A stretch of 6,412 bases of DNA from Thermoplasmatota archaeon (lineage in GTDB: Archaea; Thermoplasmatota; Thermoplasmata; RBG-16-68-12; JAGMCJ01). The notes beneath the pieces were generated by a model, which was not told the DNA's origin, did not search any database, and saw nothing but the letters and a program-made list of their open reading frames with translations. Positions 1 to 5,671 of this stretch are shown one piece after another (the stretch's first letter is position 1; the number at the start of each line of letters is the position of its first letter). The stretch lies in NCBI GenBank assembly GCA_022848825.1, contig JAJISH010000425.1, positions 1 to 6,412 of the forward strand, read 5' to 3'. The position numbers were made by a program, and so were the translations under genes.

Positions 1-635
1 CTACCAAGACGCGATTAGGCACCTACGCCCAGTATATATGCGTGCCGGAAGACTGGCCAGTGTTGCCAAAACCGTCCAATCTGACTTATGAGGAGTCCGC
101 CGCGATCCCCTATGGTGGAGAGCTAGCGATGTATTTTCTGAAGAAGGGGGACATCAAAAGTCGGAAAAACGTCCTCATCGTTGGAGCTTCTGGAACAATA
201 GGCACTACAGCTGTGCAGCTTGCCAGGTACTACGGAGCGAAAGTGACAGGGGTGTGCAGTACTGCGAACATAGAATTGGTAAGATCCCTGGGAGCCGAAA
301 CGGTAATCGACTACACAAAAGAGGATTATTCAAAACGCAGCGAGCGTTATGATTTGATACTTGATGCCGTCCCACAGCAGGTGGCGGATAGGAAGAGCTT
401 GAAATCACAAGCGAAAAACGCCCTTGCTCCCGATGGGAAGTACGTATCAATAGATGATGGAATAGCTAAGGTAAGCTATGATGATCTTGTTCTATTGAAG
501 GACCTTGCAGAGTCTGGTAAGTTCAAACCGATAATAGACAGAAGTTACCCGCTGGACCAAATGGTCGAGGCTCACAGATATGTCGAGACAGGACATAAGA
601 AGGGGAATGTTGTCATCACTGTGGGACATCCCTAG
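1..635 (+). CDS. Zinc-free medium-chain dehydrogenase/reductase (quinone oxidoreductase-like), 5' end cut by window
   Basis: This is the C-terminal two thirds (210 codons visible) of an NAD(P)-dependent oxidoreductase of the medium-chain dehydrogenase family. The reading frame is open to the left edge from base 3. The residues before the GTG at 42 (GTYAQYIC) align with GAYAEYVC of the next gene, so that GTG is internal and the true start lies off the window. The Rossmann dinucleotide motif GASGTIG is present, followed by [15 protein letters not shown] and the C-terminal GHKKGNVVI typical of the family. No catalytic or structural zinc cysteines are visible. Compared with its downstream paralogue it carries about six extra residues after the LDAV segment, and a proline replaces the conserved glycine there. 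Substrate cannot be read from the sequence; quinones, enones or aldehydes are typical of the family. Only 36 bases separate it from the likely start of the next gene, suggesting cotranscription. Confidence 0.9.
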   Translation, partial: TKTRLGTYAQYICVPEDWPVLPKPSNLTYEESAAIPYGGELAMYFLKKGDIKSRKNVLIVGASGTIGTTAVQLARYYGAKVTGVCSTANIELVRSLGAETVIDYTKEDYSKRSERYDLILDAVPQQVADRKSLKSQAKNALAPDGKYVSIDDGIAKVSYDDLVLLKDLAESGKFKPIIDRSYPLDQMVEAHRYVETGHKKGNVVITVGHP

Positions 636-671
636 AATCAGAGCATTTCGAGAATGAGGGAAGGAATGGTC

Positions 672-1604
672 ATGAAAGCGATGGTATACACAGAATACGG
701 ACCGCCGGACGTATTCCAGCTCAAAGAGGTGGAGAAACCCACACCCAAGGCCAACGAGATACTGGTGAAGGTTTATGCGACAACCGTAAACACAGGGGTG
801 TTGTGGGCTCGAAGCGGCAAACACCCAGATTCCAAGTTCTTCACTTTCGTGGTGCGAATGGTGTTTGGCCTCACAAAACCAAGAAAGACCATACTAGGGT
901 ATGAGCTATCCGGGGAAGTCGAAGCGGTAGGCCGAGATGTAAGACTGTTCAAGAAGGGTGATCAAGTCTTTGGAACTACCATCGGGTTGGGGGCTGGCGC
1001 TTATGCTGAGTACGTATGTCTGCCTCAAGAATGGAAGAAAGGAGTGGTAGCCAAGAAGCCTGCGAATAGCACCTATGAGGAAGCCGCCGCCGTTCCTGGC
1101 GGGGGAATGGCCGCATTGCATATCCTCAGAAAAGCAGCTATCCAGCCCGGTCAGAAGGTCCTCATCTATGGAGCTTCAGGAAGTCTGGGCACCTATGCGG
1201 TCCAGCTTGCCAAGAACTTCGGGGCGGAAGTCACCGGGGTATGCAGTACTTCGAATTTGGAATTGGTCAGATCCATAGGAGCCGATAGAGTGATTGACTA
1301 CACCAAAGAGGATTTTGCGAAGACCGGTGAGGTCTACGATGTCGTTTTTGAGGCGGTTGGTAAGATTCCCAGTTCCCGCTGCAAAAGAGCTCTGAAGAAG
1401 AATGGAACCTATCTGACCTCCAAATCCCTAACAACAGAAACGACTGAGAAGCTAGTTCACCTCAGAGGGCTGATCGAGGCCGGTAAGATAAGACCGGTCA
1501 TAGATAGAACCTATCCGCTTGAACAGATGGCCGAGGCTCACAGGTATGTTGATAAAGGACACAAGAAGGGAAACGTAGTAGTAAGTGTGGTACACAATCG
1601 ATGA
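672..1604 (+). CDS. Zinc-free medium-chain dehydrogenase/reductase, tandem paralogue of the upstream gene
   Basis: A complete 310-aa NAD(P)-dependent oxidoreductase of the quinone-oxidoreductase/alcohol-dehydrogenase-like type (COG0604 type). The N-terminal GroES-like domain (about residues 1 to 125) has [13 protein letters not shown] at 75 to 87 and GDQVFGTT at 96 to 103. The Rossmann domain follows, with GASGSLG at 167 to 173, VIDYTKEDF at 207 to 215 and a C-terminal [10 protein letters not shown] at 296 to 305. The zinc-ligand cysteines of classical alcohol dehydrogenases are absent, so the enzyme is probably zinc-independent and cytoplasmic. In-frame ATGs occur at 654, 666 and 672. The one at 672 is preferred because the family starts MKA(M/I)VY and a purine-rich GGAAGG lies about 7 bases upstream. 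It resembles the upstream gene over the whole visible length, so the pair is a tandem duplication. Its stop overlaps the ATG at 1601, although the next gene probably starts at 1619. Physiological substrate unknown. Confidence 0.93.
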   Translation: MKAMVYTEYGPPDVFQLKEVEKPTPKANEILVKVYATTVNTGVLWARSGKHPDSKFFTFVVRMVFGLTKPRKTILGYELSGEVEAVGRDVRLFKKGDQVFGTTIGLGAGAYAEYVCLPQEWKKGVVAKKPANSTYEEAAAVPGGGMAALHILRKAAIQPGQKVLIYGASGSLGTYAVQLAKNFGAEVTGVCSTSNLELVRSIGADRVIDYTKEDFAKTGEVYDVVFEAVGKIPSSRCKRALKKNGTYLTSKSLTTETTEKLVHLRGLIEAGKIRPVIDRTYPLEQMAEAHRYVDKGHKKGNVVVSVVHNR

Positions 1605-1605
1605 A

Positions 1606-1610
1606 GGAGG
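1606..1610 (+). promoter_or_regulatory. Ribosome binding site GGAGG deciding the start of the membrane protein gene
   Basis: AAGGAGG ends 8 bases before ATG 1619. The in-frame ATG at 1601 overlaps the site's own region and has no comparable site upstream, so 1619 is the better start. The site begins just past the previous gene's stop codon. Confidence 0.6.
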
Positions 1611-1618
1611 CTGTAACT

Positions 1619-2179
1619 ATGGGAACAGGTGTGAAGCTGAGAGGTGAAGGGTGGAAGAAGTTCGTCAGAAGACATGGGAAGATGACGGCACTGGTTGTTG
1701 GATGGATTGTAGCGGCTGCCGCTGCAATGCTTCTTGTCTTCTTGTGGGTGGTTGCCGATGCGCAGGCGACGGGGCTCGTGGAATCAGAGCTTGGTAGGTG
1801 GACCGTAGGCTTATTCTTCACTTTCCTACTGCAGGTGATCCTGTGGGAGCTCATTCTTGTGGCAAGTTGGGTGATTCCGACGGCAGTGTTGATGTATCTC
1901 CTATGGTACAAGAAGCTGCCAGCCGAAGAACGGAAGGAGTACGAGGGAGGACCCAAACGTAGCAGGTCTGCAGGAGAAGACAGCGGCATATCGTTCTTCG
2001 TCGGATTGGTGTGGTTGGCCATCGTGTGGCTCGATGGCAAGTGGAACCTTGCTTTTCAGGATTGGACGTTCGATGATTGGGTATATTCGTGGATGTGGGC
2101 AGGTCTGGTGGTCTTAGTGATTGTGGGCATTCCCGGGATTATGTACTTAATCTGGTCTCTCAGAAGAAATGGTGGATAA
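1619..2179 (+). CDS. Conserved four-helix membrane protein of unknown function
   Basis: A 186-aa integral membrane protein. It has a short basic N-terminus (about residues 1 to 22, with KKFVRRHGK), a first helix at about 23 to 46, a long hydrophobic stretch at about 63 to 97 (one or two spans), a polar, basic loop (KKLPAEERKEYEG, then KRSRSAGEDSG) at about 98 to 123, a segment at about 124 to 138, and a last helix at about 158 to 180 ending in arginines. The tryptophan-rich WLDGKWN and DDWVYSWMW stretches stand out. It resembles, from memory, an uncharacterised family of archaeal and bacterial membrane proteins with the same KLPAEE(R/K)KEY and KRSR...GGISF landmarks; a database search would settle this. 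The start is taken at 1619 for its GGAGG site; the alternative at 1601 adds six residues. It probably belongs to the operon of the two reductases, but nothing in the sequence gives a function. Confidence 0.8.
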   Translation: MGTGVKLRGEGWKKFVRRHGKMTALVVGWIVAAAAAMLLVFLWVVADAQATGLVESELGRWTVGLFFTFLLQVILWELILVASWVIPTAVLMYLLWYKKLPAEERKEYEGGPKRSRSAGEDSGISFFVGLVWLAIVWLDGKWNLAFQDWTFDDWVYSWMWAGLVVLVIVGIPGIMYLIWSLRRNGG

Positions 2180-2275
2180 CTGGAGCAATTACACCGGCAA
2201 GGCAATATCCATTGAGATCGTGGGAATCAACCACACTCCTACCCCCATATCATTCTCCTTCGTTCCACGTCTCGC

Positions 2276-2476
2276 TCAATCCCTCTCAGGCTCGTTCTTC
2301 TTCACCCACCAGCCCACGCCCACGAGTATGAACCCGAGGATCACGAGTCCAAAGAATGCAATGGGCATTATCACCGTCGTATCGAGCGTCCCGATACGTA
2401 GGACGGGAAGCAGGAAGATGATGAATGCAACAAACAGCAAGACCCCGCCAGTTTCGATTATCCGTTCGCCTTTCAC
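2276..2476 (-). CDS. 66-aa two-helix membrane protein, GTG start
   Basis: A small hypothetical membrane hairpin. After a short polar start (KGERIIET) come two hydrophobic segments, at about residues 10 to 28 and 34 to 56, joined by the short loop RIGTLDTT. The tail GWWVKKNEPERD is amphipathic and charged. The frame stays open further upstream, to a TTG at 2692, but that extension is an out-of-frame reading of the neighbouring 59-aa gene and carries odd Cys/His/Arg-rich text. The GTG at 2476 is chosen because GGAGGGATCGA sits directly before it. It lies 32 bases downstream of the 59-aa gene, probably in the same transcript, and converges on the membrane protein gene ending at 2179. The family is not recognised. 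The positive tail suggests a cytoplasmic C-terminus, but topology is a guess. Confidence 0.68.
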   Translation of the reverse strand: MKGERIIETGGVLLFVAFIIFLLPVLRIGTLDTTVIMPIAFFGLVILGFILVGVGWWVKKNEPERD

Positions 2477-2486
2477 TCGATCCCTC
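2477..2486 (-). promoter_or_regulatory. Ribosome binding site GAGGGATCGA before GTG 2476
   Basis: GGGAGGGATCGA abuts the GTG start, with GGAGG about 6 bases away. It matches the leader of the 59-aa gene (GAGGGATTGA, bases 2689 to 2698) at nine of ten positions with the same spacing. This supports both starts. Confidence 0.55.
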
Positions 2487-2508
2487 CCATATAGGCCGAC
2501 ACTCCGCC

Positions 2509-2688
2509 TCAATCCCCAAACAGTTGAATGAAAAAGAAAATGAGGGCGAGCATAGCGATGGTTACAGCTACTAGCAGCACACCAAACACGGCGAACGTAC
2601 CGTGGAAGATGTAGGCAGTCGTCAGAGCAATGGCAAGAAGCACGCACACGATCCCAATGGCTTTGGTCTTTCCTGACATTCGCCCCAT
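2509..2688 (-). CDS. 59-aa two-helix membrane protein (short gene)
   Basis: An open frame of 59 codons that begins MGRMSGKTKAIGIVCVLLAI and ends FFFIQLFGD before a TGA at 2509. Two hydrophobic segments are evident: about residues 10 to 26 (AIGIVCVLLAIALTTAY) and about 30 to 55 (from GTFAVFGV to FFFIQ). The loop is tiny (IFHG), giving a hairpin with a basic N-terminus. Two in-frame ATGs exist, at 2688 and 2679. The first is preferred because GAGGGATTGA precedes it exactly as GAGGGATCGA precedes the next small gene. It lies 56 bases after the stop of the cysteine protein gene and 32 bases before the 66-aa gene, so the three could form one transcript. No family is recognised. It could in principle be chance hydrophobic sequence, but the continuous hydrophobic pattern and ribosome site argue for a real gene. 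Confidence 0.62.
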   Translation of the reverse strand: MGRMSGKTKAIGIVCVLLAIALTTAYIFHGTFAVFGVLLVAVTIAMLALIFFFIQLFGD

Positions 2689-2698
2689 TCAATCCCTC
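2689..2698 (-). promoter_or_regulatory. Ribosome binding site GAGGGATTGA before ATG 2688
   Basis: GTGAGGGATTGA lies immediately before the ATG at 2688, with GAGGG about 5 bases from it. The near copy before GTG 2476 supports this start over the in-frame ATG at 2679. Confidence 0.5.
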
Positions 2699-2744
2699 AC
2701 AGAGAGGCTGGGAAGACTTCGTGGTAGAAGCTTGTCCAAGACCT

Positions 2745-2912
2745 CTAGTGATCGCTCAACACATGGGCCATGTGTCTGATGGCACACCGTTGCGATGCCT
2801 TCATCCACCACTCACAATCTGAACCCATACAGTCCTGGGCTATGTGTTCCTTGCCAGTGTTCCAGGCTGATATGGGACACTTCATTCTCTTCTCAACCTC
2901 GTCCTCGGTCAT
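2745..2912 (-). CDS. 55-aa four-cysteine protein, probable small metal- or Fe-S-binding domain
   Basis: A 55-codon gene starting MTEDEVEKRMKCPISAWNTG. It has four cysteines at residues 12, 28, 33 and 43 in the arrangement KCPIS, then QDCMGSDCEWW, then RCAIRHMA, that is C-x15-C-x4-C-x9-C. The CP...C-x-G-x-(D/E)C-x-x-W...C-A-I pattern resembles, from memory, small bacterial and archaeal proteins thought to bind zinc or an iron-sulfur cluster; this is a pattern match, not a proven assignment. There is no signal peptide or membrane segment, so it should be cytoplasmic. Translation start is supported by GGAGAGG seven bases before the ATG. The gene lies 109 bases downstream of the regulator gene on the same strand, and upstream of two small membrane protein genes. 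Nearness to a metal or cofactor import operon makes a metal-related role plausible but unproven. Confidence 0.7.
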   Translation of the reverse strand: MTEDEVEKRMKCPISAWNTGKEHIAQDCMGSDCEWWMKASQRCAIRHMAHVLSDH

Positions 2913-2919
2913 TCTCCTT

Positions 2920-2926
2920 CCTCTCC
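2920..2926 (-). promoter_or_regulatory. Ribosome binding site GGAGAGG of the four-cysteine protein gene
   Basis: GGAGAGG is followed by AAGGAGA and then the ATG at 2912, giving a 7-base spacer. The run AAGGAGAGGAAGGAGA is purine-only for 16 bases. Confidence 0.55.
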
Positions 2927-2947
2927 TTGTCCCCGCCTTCGAGACTG

Positions 2948-2957
2948 AATGAATCCG
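2948..2957. repeat. Direct repeat AATGAATCCG, copy 1
   Basis: This 10-bp sequence recurs exactly at 2981 to 2990 in the same orientation, 33 bases start to start, close to three helical turns. The two copies flank the TATA-like element at 2961 to 2970. They could be operator half-sites. Chance recurrence of a 10-mer within 50 bases is unlikely but possible. Confidence 0.45.
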
Positions 2958-2960
2958 GAG

Positions 2961-2970
2961 CTATGAAAAG
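2961..2970 (-). promoter_or_regulatory. Possible TATA-like element upstream of the small gene cluster
   Basis: The minus strand reads ACAATCTTTTCATAGC here, an A/T-rich patch in an otherwise GC-rich gap. It lies about 50 bases before the ATG of the four-cysteine gene. A start of transcription about 25 bases downstream would leave a short leader containing the ribosome site. The match to an archaeal TATA box is weak and no clear BRE is seen. Confidence 0.28.
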
Positions 2971-2980
2971 ATTGTGGCGA

Positions 2981-2990
2981 AATGAATCCG
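2981..2990. repeat. Direct repeat AATGAATCCG, copy 2
   Basis: Exact second copy of the 10-mer at 2948 to 2957. On the minus strand this copy lies upstream of the TATA-like element and the other copy downstream, an arrangement suited to regulator binding across a promoter. Confidence 0.45.
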
Positions 2991-3021
2991 CGTGCACGAA
3001 ATCGACGATATCTGCCTAGAA

Positions 3022-3810
3022 TCAGTCCAGGGATATGACCTCGAACGCGATCTTGTCCTCCGAGTTCGCGTTCCTCTCCATGATGTGAGAGATGGCCTCG
3101 TTGCAGTGCTCCTCCGTGCAGAGATACAGGACGCTGAGGCCCTTCTCGACCGCCTCGATCGATGCCTGAAGTGGTGCGAACTCCACGTCGGGCTCAAGTC
3201 CGGCTCTACCAGCAAGGGCCCTTCCCGAGGCACCGGACACGGCTATGAGGTCAGGGTTCTCCCCGCTCATCAGACGCTTCAGCTTGGAAAGGTTCGCTCC
3301 TCTGCTGCCCTTCTTCTCGATCCCGGGTATCTTCCCGAAGACCAGCTTCCCCGGATTCAGTCCCGCTATGCCATCAAGCTCCGAGATCGCGATGTCCTGG
3401 CCCTTCTTCGAGCCGAAGAGAGCGCGACCGGTGGACGAGGAGCTCCTTCCAGGATAGGCCTTCAGGTAGCCGTTCTCCATGATCAGCCCGACCTTCTGGC
3501 CCTTCCTGATGTCGGAGGCGGCGATCGCCCAGCACACGTCGATTATGGCCAGGTCCTTGGCGGAGGACTCGATGAACCTCCTCAGCTCGGAGAACCTGTC
3601 ATGAAGGAACTGAACGCCCTCTTTCGTGGGCTTGTACACCCCTCCGACGTTGTGCACGAGGCATTCGGTGGTCATCGTCTTCAGATAGTCCGATATCCCC
3701 TGAACGGTCATCCCGAACCTCTCGGCGAGGGTCTTCAGCTTCGAGTGTTCCCGCTTGACCAGTTCCAGGAGGATGAGCAGCTTCGTCGTCTCCCTGAGGT
3801 CCCTCAGCAA
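3022..3810 (-). CDS. Archaeal winged-helix transcriptional regulator with C-terminal sensor-like domain
   Basis: A 262-aa predicted DNA-binding regulator. Residues about 8 to 75 form a winged helix: LKTLAERFGMTVQGISDYLK contains the helix-turn-helix, with the recognition helix near 35 to 46, and GGVYKPTKEG looks like the wing. A helical linker (about 70 to 100) leads into a C-terminal domain with KGQKVGLIMENGYLKAY, the repeated glycine-rich stretches GRALFGSKKGQD and GLNPGKLVFGKIPGIEKKGSR, and GLEPDVEFAPLQASIEA. I recall this architecture as an uncharacterised archaeal regulator family. The C-terminal part presumably senses a ligand, but this is inference. It is the last gene of the import operon, seven bases after the ATPase stop. 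There is no ATG start: TTG at 3810 is chosen, with CTG at 3816 the alternative, behind a perfect GGAGGTGAT site. Cys50 and two cysteines near residues 231 to 236 could be redox-sensitive, but no metal site is evident. It may regulate its own operon or the adjacent small genes. Confidence 0.85.
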   Translation of the reverse strand: MLRDLRETTKLLILLELVKREHSKLKTLAERFGMTVQGISDYLKTMTTECLVHNVGGVYKPTKEGVQFLHDRFSELRRFIESSAKDLAIIDVCWAIAASDIRKGQKVGLIMENGYLKAYPGRSSSSTGRALFGSKKGQDIAISELDGIAGLNPGKLVFGKIPGIEKKGSRGANLSKLKRLMSGENPDLIAVSGASGRALAGRAGLEPDVEFAPLQASIEAVEKGLSVLYLCTEEHCNEAISHIMERNANSEDKIAFEVISLD

Positions 3811-3816
3811 CGTCAG

Positions 3817-4623
3817 TCAATCACCTCCGCCACTGCCTCTCTTGGCTCTCCTTGCAGTGGGCACTATCATCACCAGACCTGTGGACGGGCTCCTCTCGAT
3901 CGCGACCTTCACGCCGTACACCTTCTCGATGTTCTCGTTCGTCAGCACGTCCAACGTCCCGCCGACCTCTTCTACCTTTCCCTTGTCGAGAAGGACGACG
4001 TTCTCGCAGTACCTGACGGCCATGTTCAGGTCATGGAATATCGCGACGACGATGAGGTTCCTCTCCCCCGCAAGTCCCTCGATCATGTCCATGATCTGCA
4101 GCTGATAGCCCAGGTCCAGATGAGACGTCGGTTCATCCAGAAGCAGCACTCTCGGCTCCTGGGCGAGCGCTCTGGCTATGACCACCCTTTGCTGCTCGCC
4201 GCCGCTGAGCTCGGAGAACATCCTCGACCGGAGGTGCCAGCAATCGGTCGACAGCATCGCTCCCCTTATGACCGCCAGGTCCTCCTCGGACTCCATCTGA
4301 AGACGTCCGATGTACGGGGTCCTTCCCATGGCAACGATCTCGTACGCCGTGAACGCGAACCCGGGGCGGGTGGTCTGCGGGACTACGCCGACCTTGCTCG
4401 CCACATCGCGGAAGCTCATCGTCGACAGCATGTCAGCATCCAGCCACACGACCCCGCCAATGGGCTCCAGGACCCTGCTGATGCATCTGATGAGGGTAGT
4501 CTTCCCGCACCCGTTCGGACCGACGACGCCGAACAACGTTCCCGAGGGCACGTCGAACGTGACGTCCTTCAGGACCTCCGTGCTGTCATAGCTGCATGAG
4601 ACGCCGTCGATTCTAAGAAGCAT
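3817..4623 (-). CDS. ABC transporter ATPase, iron-siderophore/corrinoid family (BtuD/FepC type)
   Basis: The 268-aa cytoplasmic nucleotide-binding subunit that drives the importer. All motifs are intact. Walker A GPNGCGKTT is at residues 35 to 43, the Q-loop glutamine at 83 (VVPQTTRPG), the signature LSGGEQQ at 139 to 145, Walker B VLLLDEP at 159 to 165, the D-loop SHLD next, and the H-loop histidine at 197 (FHDLNMAVRYC). YEIVAMGRTPYIGRL after the Q-loop is characteristic of the FepC/BtuD group. ATG 4623 is taken as start; a TTG at 4627 to 4629 is the only nearby upstream alternative and would add two residues. The gene overlaps the permease 3' end by 11 bases, implying translational coupling. 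The C-terminus ends in a basic, glycine-rich tail (RRAKRGSGGGD) and its last codons double as the regulator's ribosome site. Two such subunits would pair with two permease subunits. Confidence 0.95.
   Translation of the reverse strand: MLLRIDGVSCSYDSTEVLKDVTFDVPSGTLFGVVGPNGCGKTTLIRCISRVLEPIGGVVWLDADMLSTMSFRDVASKVGVVPQTTRPGFAFTAYEIVAMGRTPYIGRLQMESEEDLAVIRGAMLSTDCWHLRSRMFSELSGGEQQRVVIARALAQEPRVLLLDEPTSHLDLGYQLQIMDMIEGLAGERNLIVVAIFHDLNMAVRYCENVVLLDKGKVEEVGGTLDVLTNENIEKVYGVKVAIERSPSTGLVMIVPTARRAKRGSGGGD
3820..3828 (-). promoter_or_regulatory. Full-length ribosome binding site GGAGGTGAT inside the ATPase 3' end
   Basis: GGAGGTGAT matches the archaeal 16S anti-Shine-Dalgarno sequence over nine bases. 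It also encodes the ATPase C-terminus (Gly-Gly-Asp before the TGA). It stands 9 bases before TTG 3810 and 3 bases before CTG 3816. An in-frame TGA just upstream excludes any other start for the regulator. Confidence 0.6.
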
Positions 4624-5671
4624 AAGCAAACCCTGTCTTCCTCGAGCGGAGGAGATATATGAAGAACGGAGCTCCGCAGAAGGCGGTTATTATCCCTATG
4701 GGGATTTCCTGTCCCCCCGCCACGGTCCGTGCCAGGACATCCATCCAGATGAGGAATATTCCCCCCGCAAAAGCGCTCGCTGGAATCAGGATGCGATTGT
4801 CGGGACCGAGCGTCATTCTGACTATGTGGGGGATTATGAGGCCCACGAAGCCGACGATGCCCACGAAGGCGACCGCGATCGCCGCGAGGATCGATGCGGT
4901 CACAAGGACTATTATCTTGACCGTGTCGGCATCCACTCCGAGCTGCTTCGCTGTCTCCTCGCCCATGAGCATCACGTTCATGTCCCTGGCGAACAGGAAT
5001 ACCACGAGCCCTCCCATTGTCAGCACGAACGTCGTTATGAGGACCTCATCGAACGTGGTCAGGGCGAAGCTGCCCATTATCCAGGAGATTATCAGGTCCC
5101 TGTCCTTTCCTGCGGCGTAGAGCATGTAGAAGCTCACCGCGGAGAGGAAGGACGCGATCGCGACGCCCGCGAGCAGGAGCGTGTCCGTCTTGATCCTGCC
5201 CCTGACCTGCGCTATTCCGTACACGGCCGCGACCGTGATGAGAGCGCCGGAGAAGGCAAGGATCGGCGTGGAGAGGAGGGACGTTAGCCCCCAGATGAGA
5301 CCCAAGGACACCCCGACGGCCGCACCGGAGGAGACCCCCAGGATGTAGGGCTCCGCAAGAGGGTTCCTGAACAGGCACTGCATGACCGCACCGGAGATGG
5401 AGAGGGCCGCTCCGACCGCACAGGCGAGCAATATCCTCGGCAGCCTGATGTTGACCAGGATGTTGGAAAGTGGTCCCTCCGCAAGAGTGGAATTGAAGAA
5501 GTCCGCCCAGGAATATCTGCTCGGAATCCCCGCTCCGATGGGGCCTACCGTTCCGAACGCCAAGGAGGCGAAGATAGACGCCAGCATTCCTCCGAACAGG
5601 ATCACGATCCAGATGCGTCTTGAACGGGACTTCTCGACAACGTCAACTGTGGATTCACGAGCCACTGTCAT
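4613..5671 (-). CDS. FecCD/BtuC-family ABC transporter permease
   Basis: A 352-aa membrane subunit of an importer for iron-siderophore complexes or corrinoids, of usual length for a family with about ten helices. The N-terminal 18 residues are polar, and the first helix lies at about 20 to 40. Family landmarks in order are RLPR at 77 to 80, GAVMQ at 94 to 98, NPLAEPYILGVSSGA at 103 to 117, the probable ATPase-coupling segment MGEETAKQLGVD at 236 to 247, GFVGLIIPHIVR at 274 to 285, and EIPIGIITAFCGAPFFIYLL at 322 to 341. The ATG shares one base with the TAA of the binding-protein gene (TAATG). No good ribosome site precedes it, so translation probably depends on the upstream gene. The permease family does not by itself reveal the substrate. 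Confidence 0.95.
   Translation of the reverse strand: MTVARESTVDVVEKSRSRRIWIVILFGGMLASIFASLAFGTVGPIGAGIPSRYSWADFFNSTLAEGPLSNILVNIRLPRILLACAVGAALSISGAVMQCLFRNPLAEPYILGVSSGAAVGVSLGLIWGLTSLLSTPILAFSGALITVAAVYGIAQVRGRIKTDTLLLAGVAIASFLSAVSFYMLYAAGKDRDLIISWIMGSFALTTFDEVLITTFVLTMGGLVVFLFARDMNVMLMGEETAKQLGVDADTVKIIVLVTASILAAIAVAFVGIVGFVGLIIPHIVRMTLGPDNRILIPASAFAGGIFLIWMDVLARTVAGGQEIPIGIITAFCGAPFFIYLLRSRKTGFAYAS

Noticed and set aside
2189..2248. A 19-codon minus-strand frame (starts MGVGVWLIPT) with AAGGAG six bases upstream
   Set aside because: The ribosome site is good, but the peptide is too short to judge and has no recognisable feature. Kept only as a possible microprotein, not annotated.
2180..2275. 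Transcription terminator between the convergent operons
   Set aside because: I looked for a stem-loop or a run of T on either strand between the stop codons and found none strong enough to report.
2169..2531. A 120-codon plus-strand frame overlapping the small membrane genes
   Set aside because: It is antisense to the 66-aa gene and its text mirrors the hydrophobic codons of that gene. It starts inside the end of the membrane protein gene without its own convincing ribosome site.
2477..2692. N-terminal extension of the 66-aa membrane protein to a TTG at 2692 (138 codons)
   Set aside because: The extra part is an out-of-frame reading of the 59-aa gene, low in hydrophobicity pattern and rich in Cys/His/Arg. 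A good ribosome site directly precedes the GTG at 2476.
2770..2952. A 60-codon plus-strand frame
   Set aside because: It is antisense to the four-cysteine gene, which has a better ribosome site and a coherent cysteine pattern.
2992..4599. A 535-codon open frame on the plus strand
   Set aside because: It lies antisense to the regulator and most of the ATPase, both with clear family motifs. Its translation is rich in Arg, His, Leu and Asp with no recognisable domain, as expected from the reverse strand of GC-rich genes.
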